Positions 42,437 to 49,335 of a DNA stretch of 49,335 nucleotides are shown here, piece by piece. Under the pieces are notes generated by a model. It was not told the origin of the DNA and searched no databases. It saw nothing but the letters and a program-made list of their open reading frames with translations. The DNA is from Oligoflexia bacterium (GTDB lineage: Bacteria; Bdellovibrionota; Bacteriovoracia; Bacteriovoracales; Bacteriovoracaceae), in contig JADGAM010000011.1 of NCBI GenBank assembly GCA_015232015.1, forward strand, positions 1-49,335. The letters are read 5' to 3'. Position 1 is the stretch's first letter. Each line of letters begins with the position of its first letter. Both the position numbers and the translations under genes were made by a program.

Positions 42437-42497
42437 TAAATTACGTGGAACTGCCACAGATTTTCATTGAAAATTCGTGATAGCTCCACGTAATTTA
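42437..42497. promoter_or_regulatory. 61-bp near-perfect palindrome ahead of the ATPase gene
   Basis: The ends TAAATTACGTGGA and TCCACGTAATTTA are exact inverses, and the inner ATTTTCATTGAAAAT is palindromic apart from its centre. In all, 25 of 30 positions pair, with one unpaired centre. It lies 19-79 bases ahead of ATG 42418 and could be a protein-binding operator or a transcript hairpin. Confidence 0.75.
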
Positions 42498-42500
42498 AAC

Positions 42501-42528
42501 AACCTAAAGGCATTAACCTGAAGGCATT
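42501..42528. repeat. 14-bp tandem repeat x2 next to the palindrome
   Basis: AACCTAAAGGCATT (42501-42514) and AACCTGAAGGCATT (42515-42528), one change apart, follow the palindrome by 3 bases. A further 7-bp inverted pair, TTACCTG (42548-42554) and CAGGTAA (42580-42586), lies beyond. These sites fill the region between the ATPase and the helicase. Confidence 0.8.
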
Positions 42529-42768
42529 AGTTGATAATTTAGGAAATTTACCTGCATGCAAAAAAATTGGGGTCAAATTCAGGTAACTTAAGTATTAGGA
42601 ATGGAACTTAATAAAAAGGTCCGACCACATAAGATAATGTTCGAATATCTCTTGACGTTGTATATATAAAAAGAGAATCTGCATACTCTCTGAACATGCT
42701 TGTATTTTTTATTGCACTGTTGGTGTTTGGAGTTGATGGTGCAATTATATTATAAAGGAATACTAGCT

Positions 42769-43983
42769 GTGCAAGACTTTTTAAGTTTTCATTTAAATTC
42801 GTTAATTCTTTCTTCCATTGAAAAAAATGGATACACTACTCCCACCCCTATTCAAACGCAAGCAATACCAAATATCATGCAAGGACTTGACCTCTTAGGA
42901 ATTGCTCAAACAGGTACTGGCAAAACTGCCGCCTTTTTGCTTCCCATTTTAAATAAATTATCACAAACAAAAGTTGAAGTAAGATCTAAAGGAACAAGAG
43001 TGCTGATACTCACTCCCACTCGTGAATTGGCCTCACAAATTAATGACAGTATTTCAAAATATGGGAGAGGACTTAATCTAAAACATGCAGTTGTTTATGG
43101 TGGAGTAGGCATACATCCTCAAATGAGTGCTTTGCTTAAGGGTGTGGACTTACTGGTTGCAACTCCTGGACGCTTATTGGATCTGATGAATCAAGGGTAC
43201 GTGAAGTATGAACAATTGGAAGTTTTCGTTCTTGATGAGGCCGATCGCATGTTAGATATGGGATTCATTCACGACGTAAAAAGAATTATTAGTCGTCTGC
43301 CTTCTAAAAAACAGACTCTTCTCTTTTCGGCCACCATGCCAAATGATATTGCAAAATTGGCCAACTCAATTTTAAAAACTCCTGTTAAGGTCGAGGCAAC
43401 ACCAGAATCTAGTGTGGTAGAAAAAATTGAACAAAAAATAAATTATGTTGAAAAAGTAAACAAGCCACAATTATTAAAAAGTATTCTTAAAAACAAAGGA
43501 ATGGAGAGAGTTTTAATTTTTACTAGAACAAAACATGGTGCCAACAGAATTGTTCAACATCTGCAACTATCTTCCATAAGAGCTGCCGCAATTCATGGAA
43601 ATAAATCTCAATCAGCAAGGGAGAGTGCTCTTAATGGTTTTCGCCATGGAAATATTAAAATATTAATCGCCACTGATATCGCTGCTAGAGGAATTGATGT
43701 TCCAGAAATTAGTCATGTAATTAATTATGATATGCCAGTTGATCCCGAAAGTTATATTCATAGAATTGGTCGAACAGCAAGAGCAGGAAGAAAAGGAATT
43801 GCTATTTCTTTTTGTGATCCTAGCGAGAAAAAATTATTAATGGCCATTGAAAAATTAATAAAGTGTAAAGTAAGCATTGATACCACTCATCCCTACCATG
43901 GAGTTGCGGCCCAATTTAGTCAAAATACTGCAATTAAAACAACTTTACCTACAAATAGAACTCGTCACCCTAAAAAGCGTTAA
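42769..43983 (+). CDS. DEAD-box RNA helicase, RhlE type
   Basis: ATP-dependent RNA helicase for RNA remodelling and ribosome or RNA decay work. The motifs are in order: Q motif TPTPIQTQAIP, I AQTGTGKT, Ia PTRELA, Ib TPGR, II LDEADRMLDMG, III SAT, V ATDIAARGID and VI HRIGRTARAG. LDMGF after DEAD and the short basic tail (RTRHPKKR) suggest RhlE. The GTG at 42769 is chosen because AAGGA lies 9 bases ahead and the core then starts directly (VQDFLSF). Upstream in-frame starts add a short Leu/Cys-rich extension. The length is 404 residues. Confidence 0.92.
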   Translation: MQDFLSFHLNSLILSSIEKNGYTTPTPIQTQAIPNIMQGLDLLGIAQTGTGKTAAFLLPILNKLSQTKVEVRSKGTRVLILTPTRELASQINDSISKYGRGLNLKHAVVYGGVGIHPQMSALLKGVDLLVATPGRLLDLMNQGYVKYEQLEVFVLDEADRMLDMGFIHDVKRIISRLPSKKQTLLFSATMPNDIAKLANSILKTPVKVEATPESSVVEKIEQKINYVEKVNKPQLLKSILKNKGMERVLIFTRTKHGANRIVQHLQLSSIRAAAIHGNKSQSARESALNGFRHGNIKILIATDIAARGIDVPEISHVINYDMPVDPESYIHRIGRTARAGRKGIAISFCDPSEKKLLMAIEKLIKCKVSIDTTHPYHGVAAQFSQNTAIKTTLPTNRTRHPKKR

Positions 43984-44245
43984 GCGCCAGCAAAAAGCTA
44001 ATAATCTACTTCCATAAAAATTATTTCAAGAATAAATAGATAAAATTTATTGCCAACTGTATTGGTTATAAATTTCTTTTATGTAAATCAAAAATTTCTA
44101 GCAAGCACTTGAGTTTATTATCAGCAAAAAAAATTAATTCTTTTTTTTGAAATAAAAAAATGAACAATGTTATTTTATATAAATAGATTTGAAATTTACT
44201 AAGTGAAATACTTAAATAATTTTTTTAAAAAAAGGAAATTAATTT

Positions 44246-47200
44246 ATGAAAAATAAAAACGTAGACAAAAATAAAAATAAAAATAAAAACAAAATGATTT
44301 ATTTTGTTTTTATTTCCCTTATATCTACTATCGTTATTTCAAATGTAGTATTGGAAACAAAACTGGGAATAGCACATGCTACAACTGAAATATTAAGACC
44401 TGCAAAGAAAAATGCTGTCGTAAAAGCAGAAGCAACTGATCAAGCTACTGTTGCTACTATTGCGACTGCCATTGATGATGATAAAGAAAAAGAAGTCGCC
44501 TCAATAAAAGATACTCTTAAAACAGAAATTGCAAATTTGTTTAAGGAAGTATCTAGTGGCAAAACAAAACTTACTTTTGATATTTACAATAAAAGAATTG
44601 TAAAACATCTAAGATCTCTTGAAACACAAGGTTTAAATATAAAAAATGATTTACCAAAGCTTCTCTTAGATGAAGAGATCATAATTTTACATCAACTTGA
44701 TAAAGAAGCGAAAGAATCACTTAAAAAAGCAAAAATGTCAGTTAAGAAAAAAAAATCAGTTGAAAAAGAAATAGAAAAAGATGAAAAACAAGTTAAAGAG
44801 GAATACCAAGAGTTATTAAAAGAAGAGAGTGAAAAAGAATCAGATTGGGAAAATGTTAGTCCAGTGAAAGAAAATGAAGCTCACATTTACACCTCGGCAG
44901 ATGGATGTAAAGAATATTCTCAATTTAATCTTTCAACAAAATTCATAGAATTTTACAAATCATGCACTGGAGTAGATCTTTCAGAAAGGATGTTAAAATG
45001 GACAAAAGCAAAGCCAAGTGGAAATGGAGAGGTTACGTTTGAAAGACCATACTATTTACATAAAGGTAAAGAACGTTTTTTAAGTTTCAGAGAAGATAAG
45101 GAAACATATAAAGGCAGATCTAAAGTAGAAGAAGTAGCTAAACAATTTGGATCTTTGAAAGTAGTAAGTGCAAAAGAAGATTGGTTTTTTTTCAAACAAG
45201 ATCTTGCTGTTTTAAAGGGTAATAACGACATTTCAGAAAAGCAAGGGAATCACCAACTTGAAGAAATTACAGTTAAATTTCTAACACCAGCTGAGATGAA
45301 AGCAGAAATAAGGAAAAAGATGCGCTCAGATTTAATTAGCGCCATAAATAAACAAGACGATAAAGAAGTGAAAAAAATATTAGATAATATGAACAAAGAA
45401 GAGATACAAAAAATTATTGTTCAAAATGAGAATGCAGATAAGGATTCTGCCGGAACTATTATGGATCAAGTGTACCAGCTGTGGGCGAAAGCAGAAACAG
45501 CAGGTGAAGCACAGAAGGCCAGCACTAATATAATAGCAATGTTAGTAAATAAAGGAAGTGCTTTGCCTCAAAAACTAGATAAAAATGATAGTAGTGGATC
45601 TCCATTGATACATTCAGCGGCAGTATTCAATAATCTAGAATTACTCAAGATGATTATCAAACATGTTGATGGAAATATAAATGCCCTAAGTAAACAGGGA
45701 ACTAGTGTACTTTTAACTGCAATTAAATTTGGGAGCAAAGAGGTTGCAGAGTTCTTGTTAGATAATAATGCCAAAATTAATGTTAAAAATGAACTTAGTG
45801 AGAATGAATTTTACCGTGCTATTGCTTACAAGCAACCAGAGATGGTGAAGTTACTACTTAATCATAAAAACAGCAAAGATACGATTAAGTTAAATACTGA
45901 GGATTATAAGGGAAATCTTGCTATTCATTATTTGATTACAGAAGAGTTTGCAGGTGATAATCGTCCAAAGGAGATTATGCAAATTATTTTAGACTCTGGA
46001 AGAGTAAGTGATGTTTTTATTAATTCTCAGAAGAAGAATGACTACACCCTCTTAATGATGGCCGCTAATAATGGTTATACGGGATTAGTAGATTTGTTAC
46101 TTAATCACCCTCAAAGCAAAGATCTTATCGATGTAAATGTAGTTAATGAGCTTGGACAAACTGCTATAGATTTGGCATCAAATGAGGCCATTAAAGAGCT
46201 CTTAAATAAATATTATAAAACTCACGAGAACGCACGTGTGGCCTATAAAAGCAAAATCTTTGATAATGCTTTAGCGGCCGCCAAAGCTAAGATTTTCGAA
46301 AAAATTAAGAGTAGTGATTTTGCAGGATTAGCGCAAATACTAGATGACCTTAAAACAAAGAGCATGGACATAAATGGAGACAAGGAACATTTTAAAAAGG
46401 CAATGCTCGCTCTTACCAATGAGAGTGGAGAAAATATGCTAGTGCAAGCAATGAATACCTGGGTTGCGAGTAAAAATAAGAATCAAGATAAAGAGAAAAA
46501 TCCTCAATATAAAGTAATCGCAGGGTTGTTAAAAGCAGGAATGCCATTTGATGAAAACATGGAACTTCGCAAGTATCGTGATGAAAGTGCTACCACCATA
46601 TTATCTTGGGCCGCCTATTATAATGACGAAAATACGGTAAAAACAATTTTGTCCCAGATGAACCAATGGAATCCTCAAAAGAAAAAAGATTATTTAAATG
46701 CTGGCGATAAGAATAATGTAAACGCATTAATGGAAGCTTCAGTAAATGGACATTCGAAAATTGTAGATTTGTTTCTAGCAGCAGGGGCCAACGTTAACAA
46801 TCGAAGTAGTTATGGTAATACTCCCATTTATTCTGCAATTCTACAGGGACATAAAGAGGTAGTTTCCTTGCTAGAAAACTATTACAAGGAACATCCAGAT
46901 CTTTGGGCGCAAAAACTTGCGGGTGACCTTGAACTAGCGATTGCAGCTCAAGATTTAGATAAAGTAACAAATGTCTTAAAGGAGGTGCAATCACTCAAAA
47001 ATAAAAGTGACATCCCTACTATACTTACTAGCAAAGACAAAGATGGCAATTCCTTAGCTCAGCAAGCAGTACTTAAATGGACCAAAACAGATAGTGAAGA
47101 TAATATTATTAAGAGTATGAAAATTTTAAACGCTTTAGTAAAAGCAGGTGTAAAGTTAGATGAGGATATAATTACTTTAGGAAATACTCCTAAGTATAAG

Positions 47201-47971
47201 CAGCTTGTTTCCGATGCTAATCTTCTACTCTCCTTGGCCTGGGTTTCTGATGTTGATGATTTACAAAAAGAAATCTTTACTCGCTTAGAGGCCTATAAAT
47301 TGACAAATCCTAAGGAAGCACTTGGTTATATCAACTTAAAAGCGAATAAAGAATATAAGCATAGAACTCCTTTACTAATTGCCATTCAAAATAATAATAA
47401 AAATACCTCCCTAAAACAAATATTTGTGGATGAACTAATTAAACTTGGTGCCGATGTTAATCCTGCTAACAGCAATAATGGAGCAACTCCATTAACTTAT
47501 GCCGCATATCATGGAGAAACTTCCATAGTTAAATCTTTGCTTAATGTTCAAGGAATTGAAGTGAATGCTCGTGAAACCTCTGGGTCAGACGCTGGCAAAA
47601 ATGCTCTCGAGATTGCTGAGGCAAGAGGAAAAACTGAAGCTGCTGCCGAAATAAGAAAATACTTAGCAGAAAAAGATTTTAACAACTACATAGATATTTT
47701 TGCATCTAGAGCATTTTCACAAATTGAAAGCAACATTACTAAACATAATCTCAATGCTATTAAGAAGGTCATTGATGATTTTACTAAGCAGATAAGTGCT
47801 GATGGAGTAAAAGATCCGCTTAATGCGCTAGCTGTAATGAGAAAACTCTTTGCAATTAAAAATAGCAGTGGAAAAAATTTAACAGAGTTAGCTCTTGATA
47901 ATTGGATGAAAGATAATAAAGACAAAGCAACTAAAGAAATTATCACTTACCTGCAAAAAATCACCAGATAA
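44246..47971 (+). CDS. Large exported ankyrin-repeat protein with a four-copy internal module
   Basis: A 1241-residue protein. The start has AAAGGA 9 bases upstream. The N-terminus is a Lys/Asn repeat followed by a hydrophobic segment (MIYFVFISLISTIVISNVV), i.e. a signal peptide or anchor. A charged helical region (about 150-215) and a unique domain (about 215-345) follow. Ankyrin repeats then appear in three blocks (about 450-665, 780-890 and 1010-1140), e.g. GSPLIHSAAVFNNLELLKMII and GATPLTYAAYHGETSIVKSLL. A roughly 90-residue non-ankyrin module occurs four times (about 360-450, 675-770, 890-975, 1150-1241). It is likely periplasmic or surface; the ligand is unknown. Confidence 0.85.
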   Translation: MKNKNVDKNKNKNKNKMIYFVFISLISTIVISNVVLETKLGIAHATTEILRPAKKNAVVKAEATDQATVATIATAIDDDKEKEVASIKDTLKTEIANLFKEVSSGKTKLTFDIYNKRIVKHLRSLETQGLNIKNDLPKLLLDEEIIILHQLDKEAKESLKKAKMSVKKKKSVEKEIEKDEKQVKEEYQELLKEESEKESDWENVSPVKENEAHIYTSADGCKEYSQFNLSTKFIEFYKSCTGVDLSERMLKWTKAKPSGNGEVTFERPYYLHKGKERFLSFREDKETYKGRSKVEEVAKQFGSLKVVSAKEDWFFFKQDLAVLKGNNDISEKQGNHQLEEITVKFLTPAEMKAEIRKKMRSDLISAINKQDDKEVKKILDNMNKEEIQKIIVQNENADKDSAGTIMDQVYQLWAKAETAGEAQKASTNIIAMLVNKGSALPQKLDKNDSSGSPLIHSAAVFNNLELLKMIIKHVDGNINALSKQGTSVLLTAIKFGSKEVAEFLLDNNAKINVKNELSENEFYRAIAYKQPEMVKLLLNHKNSKDTIKLNTEDYKGNLAIHYLITEEFAGDNRPKEIMQIILDSGRVSDVFINSQKKNDYTLLMMAANNGYTGLVDLLLNHPQSKDLIDVNVVNELGQTAIDLASNEAIKELLNKYYKTHENARVAYKSKIFDNALAAAKAKIFEKIKSSDFAGLAQILDDLKTKSMDINGDKEHFKKAMLALTNESGENMLVQAMNTWVASKNKNQDKEKNPQYKVIAGLLKAGMPFDENMELRKYRDESATTILSWAAYYNDENTVKTILSQMNQWNPQKKKDYLNAGDKNNVNALMEASVNGHSKIVDLFLAAGANVNNRSSYGNTPIYSAILQGHKEVVSLLENYYKEHPDLWAQKLAGDLELAIAAQDLDKVTNVLKEVQSLKNKSDIPTILTSKDKDGNSLAQQAVLKWTKTDSEDNIIKSMKILNALVKAGVKLDEDIITLGNTPKYKQLVSDANLLLSLAWVSDVDDLQKEIFTRLEAYKLTNPKEALGYINLKANKEYKHRTPLLIAIQNNNKNTSLKQIFVDELIKLGADVNPANSNNGATPLTYAAYHGETSIVKSLLNVQGIEVNARETSGSDAGKNALEIAEARGKTEAAAEIRKYLAEKDFNNYIDIFASRAFSQIESNITKHNLNAIKKVIDDFTKQISADGVKDPLNALAVMRKLFAIKNSSGKNLTELALDNWMKDNKDKATKEIITYLQKITR

Positions 47972-48040
47972 GCTATTATTTTTAACACCTACGTAAAATA
48001 TCTTTATCATAGTAAGTTATTAGAGTAATTTTTTTAAAAA

Positions 48041-48376
48041 TTATGCCACTTTGCTGGTTGATTTTCTTTTTTCCTTTAGAAGTTTTTGTCTTTTCTTTTC
48101 AATTACATTAATTTCTTTCATAGGAATATCTTCATCATTAGGAAAGAGAATCGTAGACGGGTGAACACCCAAGGCAGCAGCAATTTTCCTTGCATTATTT
48201 AAACTCAACTCCATGCGATCATTTTCAATTGCAGATAAATGCGTCTCTTTTACTTTACACAAGTTTTCAATGTCTTTTAGAGTAAAATTAACGCCTTTTC
48301 TTAATGCTCTAATTGCTTGCCCAATAGTTACTACCGATGAATCTATTTCGTTTAGAACATCTTTAAATTTTTTCAT
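48041..48376 (-). CDS. XRE-family antitoxin/regulator (HigA-like)
   Basis: A 111-residue helix-turn-helix protein. The HTH domain covers about residues 17-80 (IGQAIRALRKGVNFTLKDIE, then LCKVKETHLSAIENDRMELS and ARKIAAALGVHPSTILF), with a basic Lys-rich tail. GAGGTG lies 6 bases ahead of the ATG. It is preceded 4 bases upstream by the stop of a RelE/ParE-like fragment, so it was the antitoxin of a toxin-first (HigBA-type) pair. It would bind its own promoter and neutralise the toxin. The upstream promoter was probably disturbed by the insertion sequence. Confidence 0.82.
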   Translation of the reverse strand: MKKFKDVLNEIDSSVVTIGQAIRALRKGVNFTLKDIENLCKVKETHLSAIENDRMELSLNNARKIAAALGVHPSTILFPNDEDIPMKEINVIEKKRQKLLKEKRKSTSKVA

Positions 48377-48380
48377 TAAA

Positions 48381-48530
48381 TCACCTCTTCTTAGAGTAAT
48401 CGTGGATGGCCGTTATCTTTACTACTTCAACTACAACTTTTTTTTCAAGTATTCTATATATTATTCTTCCTCGATAACTAAAACATGACGATCTATACGG
48501 TAGTGTAAATTCTTTTCTGTAAATTATATT
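48381..48530 (-). pseudogene. RelE/ParE-like toxin, C-terminal fragment only
   Basis: The reading frame codes ...LPYRSSCFSYRGRIIYRI, then LEKKVVVEVVKITAIHDYS, ending KKR. This resembles the C-terminal strands of RelE-fold mRNA-interferase toxins (arginine-rich strand plus last beta strand and helix). Only about 49 codons are open and no start codon with a ribosome-binding site is present; an in-frame TGA closes the frame at 48531. The 5' half seems lost. The simplest cause is the insertion of the neighbouring IS256-type element. The stop is 4 bases before the antitoxin ATG. Confidence 0.6.
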
Positions 48531-49335
48531 TCAGACGAATGAGATCAACTTTTGAAAGTTTAGATGAAATTTTAAAAATGATCATTTGTGTTCTAAAATT
48601 CTCATTATGAATATCACCAAATATTTTTAAAGGAGAAATTTAGTATGGAATTACTTCCAACAACAAATGATCAAAAACATCATAACATTTTAAGTGAAGC
48701 TTTGAAAACATTAACAGAAGAAGGAACAGGCGGAATGTTGAAAGTTATGACTACTCTTATGAATGAAGCAATGAAAATAGAGAGGTCTTCAGCTTTAAAA
48801 GCATCACCTTATGAAAGAGTTGATGATAGGGTCGGTTATGCTAATGGTTATAAGGAAAAAACAATAAATACATCAATGGGAAAAATTACATTGGATATTC
48901 CACAAGCAAGAGGGATTAGTTTTTATCCTCAATCTCTAGAAAAAGGGATGAGATCAGAACGAGCATTAAAGCTAGCAATAGCAGAAATGTACGTTACAGG
49001 AGTTTCTACTAGGAAGGTGACCGAGATAACTGAAAAACTTTGTGGTATGGAGATCAGTTCAACACAAGTATCTAGATTGTCCAAGTTGTTAGATGTCGAA
49101 CTATACAATTTTCGTAATCGTCAATTAGGGCAAATGAGATATTTGTTATTAGACGCTATTTATGAAAAAATTAGACATAATGGAATTGTAATCTCACTAC
49201 CAGTACTAATTGCGATAGGAATTAATAAAGCTGGAAAGAGAGAGGTACTCGGTATTTCAGTAGGTCTATCAGAAGCAGAAATTCATTGGAGAGAATTTCT
49301 AGTGTCTCTGGTGAATAGAGGTTTAACTGGATTAG
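48500..49335 (+). mobile_element. IS256-family insertion sequence (right end outside window)
   Basis: The element is inferred from the transposase at 48645-49335 and the broken toxin next to it. The left end is placed near 48500 only because the toxin frame stops being toxin-like around there. The exact terminal inverted repeat cannot be defined without the right end. The stretch 48500-48644 is non-coding apart from the toxin remnant. Confidence 0.6.
48645..49335 (+). CDS. IS256-family (Mutator-type) transposase, 5' part
   Basis: A DDE transposase cut by the window end after 230 codons; full-length family members have about 390-410 residues. AAAGGAG precedes the ATG at good spacing. The N-terminal part (SALKASPYERVDDRVGYANGY, KITLDIPQARGISFYPQSLE) and the middle (MYVTGVSTRKVTEITEKLCG) are typical of IS256. 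The first catalytic Asp is D170 in LLLDAIYEKIRHNG, the equivalent of the LDAxYxKxR family motif. The other two catalytic residues lie beyond the window. Confidence 0.93.
   Translation, partial: MELLPTTNDQKHHNILSEALKTLTEEGTGGMLKVMTTLMNEAMKIERSSALKASPYERVDDRVGYANGYKEKTINTSMGKITLDIPQARGISFYPQSLEKGMRSERALKLAIAEMYVTGVSTRKVTEITEKLCGMEISSTQVSRLSKLLDVELYNFRNRQLGQMRYLLLDAIYEKIRHNGIVISLPVLIAIGINKAGKREVLGISVGLSEAEIHWREFLVSLVNRGLTGL

Larger units (their letters stand above)
42419..42768. other. Intergenic region between the ATPase and helicase genes
   Basis: This 350-base divergent region holds the palindrome, the 14-bp tandem pair and a smaller inverted pair. The rest, including the helicase leader with AAAGGA at about 42754-42759, has no clear -35/-10 promoter. 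A run GTATATATAA near 42660 may serve as an AT-rich melting site. Confidence 0.5.

Noticed and set aside
42700-42768. A Leu/Cys-rich N-terminal extension of the helicase
   Set aside because: It needs a TTG or an ATG without ribosome-binding site; GTG 42769 has AAGGA at good spacing and directly starts the helicase core.
48381-48585. A one-base frameshift within a 67-codon toxin gene (an N-terminal frame from ATG 48585 joined to the C-terminal fragment)
   Set aside because: The N-terminal frame shows no toxin similarity and lies where the IS left end should be; truncation by insertion explains the data better, but it is not proven.

Overview
The window is a 49.3 kb stretch of an AT-rich Gram-negative chromosome, with almost all of the sequence in ordinary, tightly packed genes. 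The mix of genes fits a flagellated, protein-consuming bacterium of the Bdellovibrionota/Bacteriovorax type. That mix is a CarD regulator, FlbD-MotA-MotB, an archaeal-type prolyl-tRNA synthetase, GTP-PEPCK, a fused indolepyruvate oxidoreductase, and many small secreted or outer-membrane proteins of unknown role. The taxonomic placement is inferred from gene content only.

Layout. 1-2476: sucC (cut by the window start), sucD, ndk. 2606-9760: carD, then a head-to-tail run gltX-cysS-uvrB-secreted protein-metallophosphoesterase with several overlaps. 10111-14836: an HU-type DNA-binding protein, a reverse-strand penicillin-binding transpeptidase, a periplasmic solute-binding protein, a secreted protein, a 144-bp element with inverted ends, and a CPBP membrane protease. 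15018-17219 (reverse): tRNA-Arg(CCT), a UshA-type 5'-nucleotidase and a small overlapping partner. 17570-27165: a compact reverse operon (iorAB-rluA-yciB-miaB), a divergent aminotransferase, and an ADP-forming acyl-CoA synthetase. 27277-31454: proS, then flbD-motA-motB and a membrane protein. 31498-34970 (reverse): a START-like secreted protein, a receiver/HD-GYP protein and a YdcF-like protein. 35182-41179: malic enzyme, PEPCK, apt (reverse), an outer-membrane-type protein and a DTW-domain tRNA-modifying enzyme. 41198-49335: a DUF4143-type ATPase with an elaborate upstream region, a DEAD-box helicase, a 1241-residue exported ankyrin protein, a toxin remnant with an XRE antitoxin, and an IS256-family transposase cut by the window end.

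How the genes fit together. The aminotransferase, the indolepyruvate ferredoxin oxidoreductase and the ADP-forming acyl-CoA synthetase are neighbours and form a plausible route: aromatic amino acid to aryl-pyruvate to aryl-acetyl-CoA to acid plus ATP. Malic enzyme and PEPCK control carbon exit from the TCA cycle, to which SucCD belongs. Together they suggest growth on amino acids with gluconeogenesis.

The most unusual sequence signals are: a four-copy internal module in the ankyrin protein; a marked excess of GGCC in all reading frames; short tandem repeats in multiples of three bases inside housekeeping genes; a 61-bp near-palindrome ahead of the ATPase gene; an apparently leaderless solute-binding-protein gene; and an insertion sequence next to a truncated toxin gene.
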